64,000 nucleotides of DNA from Bacterioplanoides sp965219715 (GTDB lineage: Bacteria > Pseudomonadota > Gammaproteobacteria > Pseudomonadales > Oceanobacteraceae). The position numbers were made by a program, and so were the translations under genes. Below are positions 33,195 to 42,359 of this stretch, piece after piece; the stretch's first letter is position 1; every line of letters starts with the position of its first letter. Where the stretch lies: assembly GCF_965219715.1 (NCBI RefSeq), contig NZ_OZ244785.1, positions 1,240,001 through 1,304,000 of the forward strand. The letters run 5' to 3'. The notes below the pieces were generated by a model. That model saw nothing but the letters and a program-made list of their open reading frames with translations, made no database searches and was not told where the DNA came from.

Positions 33195-35316
33195 TGTTGT
33201 AATAGCTCCAACCGGCCTGGAAAGCGGCCTCACCACCATCAGCCTGGGCTTGATCCGTGCTCTGGATGCACGTGGCCTGAAAGTGGGATTTGTTAAACCC
33301 GTAGCACCGTCTTATGCCTCCAGCGAGCGCTCGACCCATCTGGTTCGTACCGTTTTGCACCTGCAAACTCCGGATCCGATGCAGCTGAATCTGGTACAGC
33401 AACGCATCAGTGACGGCTTGATGGACCGCGTTCTCGAAGACGTCGTTGCCCTGCACGACCAGGTTGCACAGGATTGTGATGTTGTCCTGATCGAAGGCCT
33501 GGCTCCGGATCGCTCAGAGCCTTATACCGCCAAATTAAACGCAGAAATTGCCAAAGCGTTAAATGCCGACGTATTGCTGGTCGCCAATGGCCAGGATCGC
33601 AGCGCCGCAAAGATCCGCTCCGATCTGAAGCTGCAGTACGGTATTTACGGTGGTAACAAAGCCAACCTGCTTGGTTCCATTATTAATAAAGTGGGCAGCG
33701 CCCCTGTGCAATCCGGCATTCCGTCGGTGGAAACAGCCGTTCAGGCAAATATCAACCCATTATGTAGTGAAGAAGAATGCTGGCACCTGGGTACGGATCA
33801 GTGCCCTGTAGTGGGGGTTATTCCATGGCAGGCTGAACTACTCAGCCCGCGCATGCTGGATATCGCCCGCACATTAAAAGCAAAAGTTCTGAACGAAGGC
33901 GACCTCGATAAACGCCGCGTATTGCGTACAGCATTGTGCGCTCGCACCCTGCCGAATATGGTTGAAACCTTACGTCCGGGAACCCTGGTAGTAACGCCGG
34001 GTGACCGCGATGACGTTGTCGTGGCAGCGGCCATGGCCGCTACCAATGGCACGCCATTGGCAGGCTTACTGTTGACCAGTGGCTTAGTCCCAAGCCAGGG
34101 CATCATCGACTTATGTCAGAACGCGTTAAAAACCGGCGTGCCGGTTTTACAGTCAGAGCTGGATACCTTCAGCACGGCTGAGCAGTTATCGCGCATGGAC
34201 ACTCACGTCCCTATCGACGACGTCGACCGGGTTCAGCGCATCATGGAATCAGTCACCAGCCATCTCAACAGCGACTTATTACTCGAGCGTTTGGGCGCCC
34301 CCCACCCGAGTCGTTTGTCACCCGCGGCATTCCGTTACCAGATCGTTGCCAAAGCTTGCTCGGATAAACAACGCATTGTGTTACCGGAAGGCGATGAGCC
34401 GAGAACAGTGCAGGCGGCAGCCATCTGCCAGCAACGTGGCATTGCCGATTGTGTGTTACTGGCCGAACGCGAAAAAGTTGAGCAGGTTGCTCAGGCACAC
34501 GAAATTGAGTTACCGGAAGATCTGCAAATCATCGATCCATCCGATGTTCGCGAGCACTACGTCCCTCACATGGTGGAACTGAGAAAGCACAAGCAACTGA
34601 CAGAACCAATGGCACTGGCCCAACTCGAGGATACAGTTGTGTTGGGCACCATGATGCTGGCCCAGGACGATGTCGACGGCCTGGTCAGTGGTGCCGTTCA
34701 CACCACAGCCAACACCATTCGCCCGGCACTGCAGCTGATTAAAACAGCGCCCGGTGCCAAGCTGGTGTCCTCGGTATTCTTTATGGGCTTACCCGATCAG
34801 GTACTGGTTTATGGAGATTGTGCGGTAAACCCGGATCCGAATGCTGACGAACTGGCCGACATTGCTATTCAGAGTGCAGCATCAGCCACCGCGATGGGAA
34901 TTTCACCCAAGGTTGCCATGGTGAGTTACTCCACCGGCAAGTCCGGCAGCGGCGCCGATGTTGAAAAAGTTCGCCAGGCAACTGAGCTGGTGCACCAGGC
35001 ACAACCTCAGCTGACCGTTGATGGCCCGTTGCAATACGACGCGGCGACAACCATGTCAGTAGCAAGATCGAAAGCGCCGGACAGTGCTGTAGCCGGTCAG
35101 GCCACTGTGTTAATCTTCCCCGACCTGAATACTGGCAACACAACCTACAAGGCCGTACAGCGTAGTGCCAATGTTATTAGCATTGGGCCTATGTTGCAGG
35201 GGTTGGCAAAGCCGGTAAATGATTTATCACGTGGGGCATTGGTGGAAGATATTGTCTATACCATCGCTCTTACTGCAATTCAGGCACAACAGAGAAAAAC
35301 ACAAACAGAACAATAA
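33187..35316 (+). CDS. pta: Phosphate acetyltransferase
   Basis: 709 residues, long Pta form. The N-terminal P-loop-like region (IAPTGLESGLTTISLGLIRAL) and central DRTGG-like domain (about 215-330) precede the catalytic PTA_PTB domain at about 385-700. Marks there are VLPEGDEPRTVQAAAIC, DGLVSGAVHTTANTIRPALQ, CAVNPDPNADELADIAIQSA and FPDLNTGNTTYKAVQRS. It converts acetyl-CoA and phosphate to acetyl phosphate, feeding ackA. The N-terminal regulatory part is complete. Confidence 0.97.
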   Translation: MINVVIAPTGLESGLTTISLGLIRALDARGLKVGFVKPVAPSYASSERSTHLVRTVLHLQTPDPMQLNLVQQRISDGLMDRVLEDVVALHDQVAQDCDVVLIEGLAPDRSEPYTAKLNAEIAKALNADVLLVANGQDRSAAKIRSDLKLQYGIYGGNKANLLGSIINKVGSAPVQSGIPSVETAVQANINPLCSEEECWHLGTDQCPVVGVIPWQAELLSPRMLDIARTLKAKVLNEGDLDKRRVLRTALCARTLPNMVETLRPGTLVVTPGDRDDVVVAAAMAATNGTPLAGLLLTSGLVPSQGIIDLCQNALKTGVPVLQSELDTFSTAEQLSRMDTHVPIDDVDRVQRIMESVTSHLNSDLLLERLGAPHPSRLSPAAFRYQIVAKACSDKQRIVLPEGDEPRTVQAAAICQQRGIADCVLLAEREKVEQVAQAHEIELPEDLQIIDPSDVREHYVPHMVELRKHKQLTEPMALAQLEDTVVLGTMMLAQDDVDGLVSGAVHTTANTIRPALQLIKTAPGAKLVSSVFFMGLPDQVLVYGDCAVNPDPNADELADIAIQSAASATAMGISPKVAMVSYSTGKSGSGADVEKVRQATELVHQAQPQLTVDGPLQYDAATTMSVARSKAPDSAVAGQATVLIFPDLNTGNTTYKAVQRSANVISIGPMLQGLAKPVNDLSRGALVEDIVYTIALTAIQAQQRKTQTEQ

Positions 35317-35335
35317 ACGAAGGACGATCAGCGTT

Positions 35336-36214
35336 ATGCCACCGCTTGTAACCGGCATCATTGCCAGTACGTTATTGCTAATCAATATTTTATTTTGGGT
35401 GACTTTGCTCATGACGTTATTGTTATTGAGCAAAATCATTCCGGTTCCCGCCATCCGCAAAGTCATCAGTCGTATGATGACGGGTGTGGCTATTTGCTGG
35501 GTTTATTGCAACAGCGGCTGGATGCGCCTGACACAAAAAATGGATTGGGATATCAGGCTCCCGGAAGGACTGGACAAGCACGGCTGGTATTTTGTGGTCA
35601 GCAATCACCAATCATGGGTGGATATCCTGCTATTGCAACACACGCTGAAAGGGCGTGCGCCGTTCCTCAAGTTTTTCCTGAAACAAGAGCTTATTAAAGT
35701 ACCGATTATGGGAGCTGCCTGGTGGGCACTGGATTTCCCATTTATGAAACGCTACAGCAAGGCTTATCTGGAAAAACATCCGGAAATGCGCGGTAAAGAT
35801 CTGGAAACCACACGCCAGGCTTGTGAGAAATTTAAGGAAATTCCTACATCCGTAGTGAACTACCTTGAAGGCACCCGCTTCACTCCAAACAAGCATGAGA
35901 AGCAACAATCTCCTTTTAAGCATTTACTGAAACCGAAAAGCGGTGGAATGGCATTTGCCATGAGTGCGATGGGCGATCAGTTTAAATCCATTATCGACGT
36001 TACCATCCATTATCCGGATGGTATTCCGACATTCTGGGATTTTCTGCAGGGTAAAATGAAGCGCTGTACGGTCATTGTGGAAGAAAAACCTATTCCTGAA
36101 GAACTGCGTCAGGGCGACTATGAAAACGACGATGCTTTCCGTCAGAATTTTCAGCAATGGGTGCAGCAACTTTGGGAAGACAAAGACCAAAGCCTGGCTG
36201 AGTTAGCCAGTTAA
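35336..36214 (+). CDS. YihG-like lysophospholipid acyltransferase
   Basis: 292 residues from ATG 35336, preceded by GAAGGA. The open frame begins earlier, inside pta. PlsC-type acyltransferase: N-terminal membrane helices (IIASTLLLINILFWVTLLMTLLLL), acceptor motif SNHQSWVD with the His-x4-Asp catalytic pair, KQELIKVPIMG, and YLEGTRFTP as the glycerophosphate-binding block. The subgroup resembles E. coli YihG/YcjK-like acyltransferases rather than PlsC itself. It may cooperate with fatty-acid or ornithine-lipid metabolism. It shares the terminator with the convergent cyclase gene. Confidence 0.88.
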   Translation: MPPLVTGIIASTLLLINILFWVTLLMTLLLLSKIIPVPAIRKVISRMMTGVAICWVYCNSGWMRLTQKMDWDIRLPEGLDKHGWYFVVSNHQSWVDILLLQHTLKGRAPFLKFFLKQELIKVPIMGAAWWALDFPFMKRYSKAYLEKHPEMRGKDLETTRQACEKFKEIPTSVVNYLEGTRFTPNKHEKQQSPFKHLLKPKSGGMAFAMSAMGDQFKSIIDVTIHYPDGIPTFWDFLQGKMKRCTVIVEEKPIPEELRQGDYENDDAFRQNFQQWVQQLWEDKDQSLAELAS

Positions 36215-36227
36215 GAGACGGTTAATT

Positions 36228-36265
36228 AACGAATAAAAGCGGCTATCGAGCCGCTTTTATTCGTT
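36228..36265. terminator. Bidirectional terminator shared by convergent genes
   Basis: A perfect 17-bp stem (36228-36244 / 36249-36265) with a 4-base loop ATCG. It has A- and T-rich runs inside the stem on both strands. The right arm contains the last codons of the minus-strand cyclase gene. Confidence 0.85.
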
Positions 36266-37519
36266 ATGCAGCACGATATTCCGACCGGCGCTCTTCGCCT
36301 GATACAGGCGCTGATCGGCAAGGCGAATCAAATCTTCTGACTGATCACCATGTTGCGGTGTCTGACAGGCGATACCCGCACTGATAGTTACAACACCAAT
36401 TTCACTTGTGCGGTGCTCTATCGCCAGATCTTCAATCGCCTGACGCACATTATTCGCCAGCTCTAACGCACCCTGCTCGGCCATCTGCGGCAACAGAATG
36501 ACAAACTCTTCACCACCATAACGGGCACACAAATCGGTTGAGCGCCTACAGCCATCGGAAATGCTGGCGGCAATCCGGCGCAAACATTCATCGCCCATCT
36601 GATGTCCGTAGGTGTCGTTGTACTCTTTAAAGGCATCAACATCGACCATCACCAATGCCAACGATTCATTATTCCTCTGGCAGCGACGCCACTCGGAATC
36701 AAACACCTGCTCGAAGTGCCGCCGGTTTGCGATTTGCGTCAGGCTGTCGGTAGTCGATAACAGCTGTAACTTACGGGTTAAGATCTGCAGGCGGTCGGCT
36801 TCTAGGGCCAGAATCCGATTTTTCATATAATCACTGCGGAAGGCTGCCTCCATGACGTACGCCAGATACCCTCCCATCGCCACCAGAACCAACCAGAAAG
36901 CCAGAAAATAAGGCTGCAGTGACATAATGATGCGCCCAACTTCGGAGGTGTCCGTTGATAAATCGATCTGACTGGCGATCACGGTATATACCAGCATCAT
37001 AAATACTGAAGTGACCAAAAAGCTGCGGTAACTCAAACGCATGGAAACCATGGCAAACACCTGGATTGGCACCAACCCCAGGTGATAGGCGTAACGGGGC
37101 AAGCCCTCGAGCAGATAAATAAAATAAATCACCGAAGTGCCGACCACTGCAATCCCCACAGCGGTCAACGGAACGATATAGCCTCCCAGCGGAGATCGTG
37201 GAATCCAGATAACGCCCAGAAACAGAATTGCAGTGATGGAACAACGAATCATCAGCAGCTCGTGTGCACGCTCACCACCGATGTAAAAGTCCGACCAGGC
37301 AAATGCCAGATAAACCAGCAGACCTGCGGCAATAATTTTGATATCAACATCAAGAAAACGGCGATTACGATGGCGCAGATATTGTTTTTCAATATCCGAC
37401 GAGAAGCGTAATGAGCGAGCGCTGGCCTTGAGAACCTGATTCAGCAGGTTGATCTGTTCTTCAACAGCCCGTAAGGTAGCACTCTTATTTTTTTCTGACC
37501 GGTGACTGGTTTTCAGCAC
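36257..37519 (-). CDS. Membrane diguanylate cyclase
   Basis: 420 residues. Six to seven hydrophobic helices at about 55-235 form an integral sensor region (MASE-like; exact class not assigned). A short coil (about 238-262) leads to a GGDEF domain (about 263-418). The active site GGEEF is intact, and RSTD five residues before it is a product-inhibition site. It starts at GTG 37519 after AAGGGAG. A soluble N-terminal 50-residue basic region precedes the first helix. It makes c-di-GMP in response to an unknown membrane or envelope signal. Confidence 0.93.
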   Translation of the reverse strand: MLKTSHRSEKNKSATLRAVEEQINLLNQVLKASARSLRFSSDIEKQYLRHRNRRFLDVDIKIIAAGLLVYLAFAWSDFYIGGERAHELLMIRCSITAILFLGVIWIPRSPLGGYIVPLTAVGIAVVGTSVIYFIYLLEGLPRYAYHLGLVPIQVFAMVSMRLSYRSFLVTSVFMMLVYTVIASQIDLSTDTSEVGRIIMSLQPYFLAFWLVLVAMGGYLAYVMEAAFRSDYMKNRILALEADRLQILTRKLQLLSTTDSLTQIANRRHFEQVFDSEWRRCQRNNESLALVMVDVDAFKEYNDTYGHQMGDECLRRIAASISDGCRRSTDLCARYGGEEFVILLPQMAEQGALELANNVRQAIEDLAIEHRTSEIGVVTISAGIACQTPQHGDQSEDLIRLADQRLYQAKSAGRNIVLHNE

Positions 37520-37626
37520 AGGTTCTCCCTTACCAAATGCGTTGTCAGATCATATACGCAGGCTGACAACAAAGGATGACATAGATTAAGTCTAGATGAC
37601 ATCTGCGACAAAGTACTGAGGAATTT

Positions 37627-38574
37627 ATGAAGGTTTACGAGGATATCAGCCAATCCATCGGCAACACGCCATTAGTGCGCATCAGCAAACTGACCAGCCA
37701 CCCAAAAGTTTACGCAAAACTGGAAAACCGTAATCCGGCACAGTCAGTGAAGTGCCGCATTGGTGCCAATATGATCTGGCAAGCGGAGCAAGACGGAAAG
37801 CTGAAAGCAGGCATGGAAATCATTGAGCCTACGAGCGGTAACACAGGGATTGCGCTGGCATTTGTGGGCGCAGCACGAGGCTACAAAGTAACTCTGACCA
37901 TGCCAGAAACCATGAGCCTGGAACGCCGTAAAGTGATGCAGGCACTGGGCGCTAACCTGGTACTGACCGAAGGTGCCAAAGGTATGCGTGGTGCAGTAGA
38001 GAAAGCAGAAGAACTGCTGGCCGAAGCACCGGAACAACGCATCATGCTGCAACAGTTTGAAAACCCGGCTAACCCGGCAATTCATGAAAAAACAACCGGC
38101 CCGGAAATCTGGCAAGACACCGACGGTGAGGTTGATGTCGTGGTTGCTGGTGTGGGTACCGGTGGCACCATCTCTGGTATTTCCCGTTACATCAAACAAC
38201 ACAAAGCCATTACCTCGGTTGCTGTTGAGCCTGCTGATTCACCAATCATCAGCCAGACTCGTGAAGGCCAGGCAATCAAGCCAGCGCCTCATAAAATTCA
38301 GGGCATTGGTGCGAACTTTATTCCGAAGAACCTGGATATCGACATCCTTGATCGGGTTGAGACTGTTGGCAACGATGAAGCCATGGAGATGGCACACCGT
38401 TTAATGGCCGAAGAAGGCATCCTTGCCGGCATTTCATGTGGTGCCGCATTACTGGGAGCGCTGCGCCTGGCAGAGGAAGATGAGTTTAAAGACAAAACCA
38501 TCGTCGTTATCCTGCCAGACTCTGGTGAGCGCTACCTGACCTCGCCACTATTTGCTGGTCGCTTTGATTCCTGA
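37627..38574 (+). CDS. cysK: Cysteine synthase A
   Basis: 315 residues. PLP enzyme making cysteine from O-acetylserine and sulfide. The PLP lysine is Lys42 in SVKCRIGANM. EPTSGNTGIALAFVGAARGY and the phosphate-binding GVGTGGTISG are canonical. The sequence follows CysK more closely than CysM throughout. The AlkB-like gene begins inside its last codons. Confidence 0.95.
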   Translation: MKVYEDISQSIGNTPLVRISKLTSHPKVYAKLENRNPAQSVKCRIGANMIWQAEQDGKLKAGMEIIEPTSGNTGIALAFVGAARGYKVTLTMPETMSLERRKVMQALGANLVLTEGAKGMRGAVEKAEELLAEAPEQRIMLQQFENPANPAIHEKTTGPEIWQDTDGEVDVVVAGVGTGGTISGISRYIKQHKAITSVAVEPADSPIISQTREGQAIKPAPHKIQGIGANFIPKNLDIDILDRVETVGNDEAMEMAHRLMAEEGILAGISCGAALLGALRLAEEDEFKDKTIVVILPDSGERYLTSPLFAGRFDS

Positions 38575-39184
38575 TCATGCCGATGCGCCTGAGATCAATT
38601 TATCTCAGGCGCAAGTCCTGCTGGATGGCGACCTGGCCTATTACCCTTCCGCCTTCTCGGCTGCCGAGGCCAACCGAGTTTACCAACAACTGCGGCAGGA
38701 AATTCAGTGGCAACAGGAAGAAATCCATATTTATGGTAAAACACACCTGATTCCGCGACTGCAGTGTTGGATTGGAGATCCACAGTACAACTATCGCTAC
38801 TCCGGCAAAACCTTCTTTCCTTTTCCTTGGCCATCAACCTGTAAACAGTTATTGAACAGGCTCAATGATGTTTCAGATGTTCAATTCAACAGCGTACTGG
38901 CTAACTGGTATCGCTCCGGCATGGATCATATGGGCTGGCACAGCGATGATGAACCGGAGCTGGGCCCGGAAGCCGTGATCGCGTCATTAAGTTTTGGTGA
39001 TTGCCGCGACTTTGCCCTGAGAAGGGTCGGAGAAACACGCCAACACACTAAAATTCCATTGAACAGTGGCAGCCTGTTATTCATGAAGGCGGGAATGCAG
39101 CAGCGCTGGCAACATGCGTTGCCACAACGAAAGAAGCAGAGTTCAGGCAGGATCAATCTGACATTCAGAAAAATAATTCTCTGA
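38552..39184 (+). CDS. AlkB-like 2-oxoglutarate-dependent dioxygenase
   Basis: 210 residues from TTG 38552, which overlaps cysK by 23 bases. No in-frame ATG exists near the N-terminus, so the start is uncertain. The Fe(II)/2OG motif is complete: His130 and Asp132 in HMGWHSDDEPEL, His188 in QRWQHALP, and the 2OG-binding Arg200 in GRINLTFRK, with Arg206. NSVLANWYRSGMDHMGWH and ASLSFGDCRDFALRR follow the ALKBH2/3 type rather than E. coli AlkB. It probably reverses alkylation of nucleic-acid bases. Coupled expression with cysK is likely. Confidence 0.88.
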   Translation: MLVALIPDHADAPEINLSQAQVLLDGDLAYYPSAFSAAEANRVYQQLRQEIQWQQEEIHIYGKTHLIPRLQCWIGDPQYNYRYSGKTFFPFPWPSTCKQLLNRLNDVSDVQFNSVLANWYRSGMDHMGWHSDDEPELGPEAVIASLSFGDCRDFALRRVGETRQHTKIPLNSGSLLFMKAGMQQRWQHALPQRKKQSSGRINLTFRKIIL

Positions 39185-39208
39185 CTACCGCCGGAACCCT
39201 GTCGATTG

Positions 39209-40219
39209 TTATTCAGAAAATACGGTTTCAATACGGAACATTAATACCGGTGTACTTTCATATTCATTTTCCGAGGTCCAGATAAATTCCGGAGATACCT
39301 CGGCAAATACGTAGTCTTTCCAGATCTGGCGACGATAACGAACGCCAGCAGCATACGCATTAAACGTGGCCGTTTTTTCAGTATCCCCCGAAGCACTGGC
39401 AACAAAACCCAGTGCCGCCTTTTTACTCAGGCGATGATACAAACCTGCGCCGTAATTCAGGGTGAAATATTCGTTATTCAATAAATAGTCAGCCCGTGCA
39501 CTTAAACGAAACTGTTTTTCGATGTTAATCGGGTAATTCCCCTGCACCCGGGTCGTTTCTCTCCAGCCTTCTTTAGTAAAATAAGATACCACCTGGGTGA
39601 TCTTCATTTCCCATTCGGAAAAGTAGCTGTAGCGACGCGCCCGGAAACGCACAAACGGATCCGGCGGCAGACCCCATCGAATCCCGGTATCAATATTGGT
39701 TTTCCATTTATCCGATTCATTAATGATAAAACGCAATGCCGCGGTGTAATCCACATTCTCGACACTTTCAATCGGGTCCGCTTCACGGGCATCCGCTTCT
39801 TCATCCGATTCCAGCAGCAGTTTCAGTCGCTCATTTGTATTCGGAAATACCATTTTAACGCTGATACCAAATTTATAATCGACCGGCTCCCCAAGCTCAC
39901 GCCGGGTATAAAATGACAACTTAGCACGACTGCCTTTTACATCGTCCGCGGTAATATCTTCACTAAAAAATGTGTCGACAAAAAAAGTATCAATATCTCC
40001 TGAGATACCGTCCAGATAGCGCACCAACCAATCCCGTGAGCGATCCATTACATCTTCAGAAACCGGCGTTTCTTCAACATACGGTTGCTCATCATCCGGG
40101 TCGACGGGAATATCAAATTCGACATCTTCTGCGAGATAAACAGGCTCGGTTAAGGCTGCAACATGACAACTCAGCAGCAAACCTATAACAGCAGCGATTC
40201 CTTGCCGTACTAACGTCAT
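39209..40219 (-). CDS. Predicted outer-membrane beta-barrel protein
   Basis: 336 residues from ATG 40219; the frame is open to 40273, but that part overlaps the cation transporter gene. A signal peptide (VRQGIAAVIGLLLSCHVAALT) precedes an acidic linker (VDPDDEQPYVEETPVSEDV). Then come repeated amphipathic strands with turns such as KLSFYTRRELGEPVDYKFGISVKMVFPNTNERLKLLLES. The C-terminus is PVLMFRIETVFSE. I do not recognise the family. An outer-membrane barrel is the best reading; it could be a porin-like or assembly protein. Confidence 0.65.
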   Translation of the reverse strand: MTLVRQGIAAVIGLLLSCHVAALTEPVYLAEDVEFDIPVDPDDEQPYVEETPVSEDVMDRSRDWLVRYLDGISGDIDTFFVDTFFSEDITADDVKGSRAKLSFYTRRELGEPVDYKFGISVKMVFPNTNERLKLLLESDEEADAREADPIESVENVDYTAALRFIINESDKWKTNIDTGIRWGLPPDPFVRFRARRYSYFSEWEMKITQVVSYFTKEGWRETTRVQGNYPINIEKQFRLSARADYLLNNEYFTLNYGAGLYHRLSKKAALGFVASASGDTEKTATFNAYAAGVRYRRQIWKDYVFAEVSPEFIWTSENEYESTPVLMFRIETVFSE

Positions 40220-40227
40220 ACTTAAAA

Positions 40228-41097
40228 CTACACCGGGTCCTGATGAATTAATATTTCGGCACGGGGAAAGCACTTTTGAATGGAGATATTTACTTGCTCA
40301 CCCGTTTCATGTGCCTGCAACAAAGGTTGCTGTCCGTCTAACTCAAGATGAAACTGGATAAACTGCACACTGCCTGACTGCCGCGTTTTTAAGTCATGAA
40401 AACCCTTCACACCTGGCTGCGCCAAAATCACGTCTTTAATTGTTTGCTCCTCATCTTCTGCCAGCGCCTGGTCCATCAGCACACCTAACGCCAGCCTGGC
40501 AATGCTATAAACACTGCGCAGTAAAATTAAGGCAATCAGCAAAGCAATCAATGGATCCAGCCAATCCACTCCAATGTAGGCACCGATTAAGGCAACAACA
40601 ACCGCTAAGTTCATCAGAATATCACTGGCATAATGCTCTGAGTCAGCTTTAACCGCCAACGAGCAGGTTTGTTTCACCACCCAACGCTGGTAGCCCACCA
40701 ACGCTACCGTCAGTAACGTCGAAAACAACATAACCGCAAGGCTTTCAGGCAAGGCTTGTAAAGGCTGGGGATTGAGTAAGCGCTCGGAGACATGCAACAG
40801 CAGAACGGTCACCGACCCGGTAATAAACGCTGCCTGCATCAAGGCTGCGATACCTTCTGCCTTGGAATGCCCAAACGGATGATCATCATCAGCAGGCATC
40901 AGTGCATATCGTATGGCGAAGAAGTTTATAACCGACGCAACAATGTCCATCATAGAGTCGAGCATTGATGACAGCACACTGGCGGAACCACTCAGCCACC
41001 AGATAGCCAGCTTCACCAATAACAGCAAAGTGGCAACGGCCATCGACGCATAAGCAGCGGCCTTAATAAGGTGATCGTGTGACCGGGCAGTCGGCAT
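40228..41097 (-). CDS. Cation diffusion facilitator transporter, FieF-like
   Basis: 289 residues. It has six membrane helices with metal-site motifs DSMMD (about 47-51) and HYASD (about 155-159), the positions of the FieF/YiiP metal site. DDHPFGHSKAEGI lies in the first cytoplasmic loop. The C-terminal cytoplasmic domain (about 210-285, KGFHDLKTRQSGSVQFIQFHLELD) is the usual metal-sensing dimer domain. It exports Zn2+, Fe2+ or Cd2+ for protons. It is followed after 8 bases by the beta-barrel gene. Confidence 0.93.
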   Translation of the reverse strand: MPTARSHDHLIKAAAYASMAVATLLLLVKLAIWWLSGSASVLSSMLDSMMDIVASVINFFAIRYALMPADDDHPFGHSKAEGIAALMQAAFITGSVTVLLLHVSERLLNPQPLQALPESLAVMLFSTLLTVALVGYQRWVVKQTCSLAVKADSEHYASDILMNLAVVVALIGAYIGVDWLDPLIALLIALILLRSVYSIARLALGVLMDQALAEDEEQTIKDVILAQPGVKGFHDLKTRQSGSVQFIQFHLELDGQQPLLQAHETGEQVNISIQKCFPRAEILIHQDPV

Positions 41098-41132
41098 CAG
41101 ACTCTCTTGATCGGAAACTCAGAACCCGACTA

Positions 41133-41138
41133 TATAAT
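41133..41138 (+). promoter_or_regulatory. Possible -10 element upstream of the receiver-TM gene
   Basis: TATAAT at 41133-41138, within TATATAATAATC. TTGATC at 41107-41112 could be a -35, but the spacing is 18-20 bases. It lies in the divergent gap and is tentative. Confidence 0.35.
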
Positions 41139-41189
41139 AATCTGCTGGCGGCGAGTAGCTTCACCCGGCAGAACGCTTTAAAGCAGCGA

Positions 41190-41241
41190 GGCCGATGGTT
41201 GTGTACAGCGTCACAACCACTAAGGATGACCCGAATCGGCC
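41190..41241. repeat. Nested inverted repeats in the leader of the receiver-TM gene
   Basis: GGCCGAT (41190-41196) pairs with ATCGGCC (41235-41241). Inside, GGTTGTG (41197-41203) pairs with CACAACC (41212-41218). The two stems stack on the left. This may be an RNA structure or an operator 66 bases before ATG 41307. No known riboswitch is recognised. Confidence 0.5.
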
Positions 41242-41306
41242 CTTGACCTGCCTGACTCGAATTGTTCTTATACCCGATTGTTATCAGTACATTTTCAGGA
41301 ATAAAA

Positions 41307-42176
41307 ATGGCTATTAAAAACGCACTGGTGGTCGACGACTCAAAATCAGCTCGCATGATGCTGCAACGCCTGCTCGGGCGCATGAATGTAAAAGCCGAAG
41401 CCGTTGAAAGTGCCGAAGCCGCTCTGTTATTCCTGGATAAATCACAACCGGATGTGATCTTTATGGATCATATGATGCCAGGTATGGATGGTCTGGAGGC
41501 GACACAGCTGATCAAGTCCAACCCCAAAACGTCAACCATTCCAACCATCATGTACACCTCCAAAGAAGGCGAAGAATATTTCGATATCGCCCGCTCCCAC
41601 GGTGCCGAAGGGGTTCTGGCAAAACCAGCCAATCAGGAAGCCGTGATGGCGGTTATCGAGTCACTCGACGAACCGGCTGCCAATGACGAACGCGAAACCA
41701 GTCAACCAGACGGAATTGCACTGGTAGAAGTCGACAAACTGGTTCAGAAACATCTGAAACTGGCCATTACTGAAGCCAAAGCGGAAATTGCAGCCGGGCT
41801 CGACAGCTCAACCCAACAATTACAAAGCGCTCAGTCCCATCAGCTGGAACAGATTCAGTCTCAGATTCGCCAGCAATATGAGACCTTACAAACCGAACTG
41901 AAAAAGTCACTTGATCCACAATCGATCTACAAAGCGACATTGCCACTGAACCAGCGGCTGGCTGCGGCGGTTGCCGACAAGGTCAATAAAAAAGCAGCCG
42001 ACGATCTGGTTACAGTAGTACGAACCAACAAAGCGGAAAGCGAAGCTCTGATTGCCAGCCAGAATCAAAGCCTGCAGAAACAAATTAAAGAAGCCAGTCA
42101 GAAGGCCATGCTTACCGGCGCAATCATTGGTGGCTGTGTTGGCCTGCTTGCTGCGGTTGTCAGCAAACTCATCTGA
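41307..42176 (+). CDS. Receiver protein with C-terminal membrane anchor
   Basis: 289 residues from ATG 41307, after CAGGA; the frame extends to 41262 but without a ribosome-binding site. A complete receiver domain spans about 1-125, with acidic pair VVDDS, phospho-Asp in VIFMDHMMPGMDG, Thr in MYTSK and Lys in VLAKP. A long helical, coiled-coil region at about 150-260 (rich in Gln, Lys and Glu) follows. It ends in a single Gly-rich hydrophobic helix GAIIGGCVGLLAAVVSKLI. No DNA-binding or enzymatic output is present. It therefore probably acts at the inner membrane. The partner kinase is not adjacent. Confidence 0.85.
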   Translation: MAIKNALVVDDSKSARMMLQRLLGRMNVKAEAVESAEAALLFLDKSQPDVIFMDHMMPGMDGLEATQLIKSNPKTSTIPTIMYTSKEGEEYFDIARSHGAEGVLAKPANQEAVMAVIESLDEPAANDERETSQPDGIALVEVDKLVQKHLKLAITEAKAEIAAGLDSSTQQLQSAQSHQLEQIQSQIRQQYETLQTELKKSLDPQSIYKATLPLNQRLAAAVADKVNKKAADDLVTVVRTNKAESEALIASQNQSLQKQIKEASQKAMLTGAIIGGCVGLLAAVVSKLI

Positions 42177-42359
42177 TTACCAGAAATATGACTCTTCAGG
42201 CCAAAACAGCGATTTTGGTCTGACCTCCCCGCCTCACGATAGATTCAAGTCAAACAGTTTCCCGGTATGGCCCAAGCGTACCTTTTCATTCCGGTTACAG
42301 ATAATTACACTAGCCCTGCATTTTCACAAAAGATTAATAAATCGATCAGGGAACCTATA

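Noticed and set aside
42267..42359. N-terminal extension of the TPR lipoprotein
   Set aside because: It would bury the lipobox signal; the AGGGA-preceded ATG at 42360 fits better.
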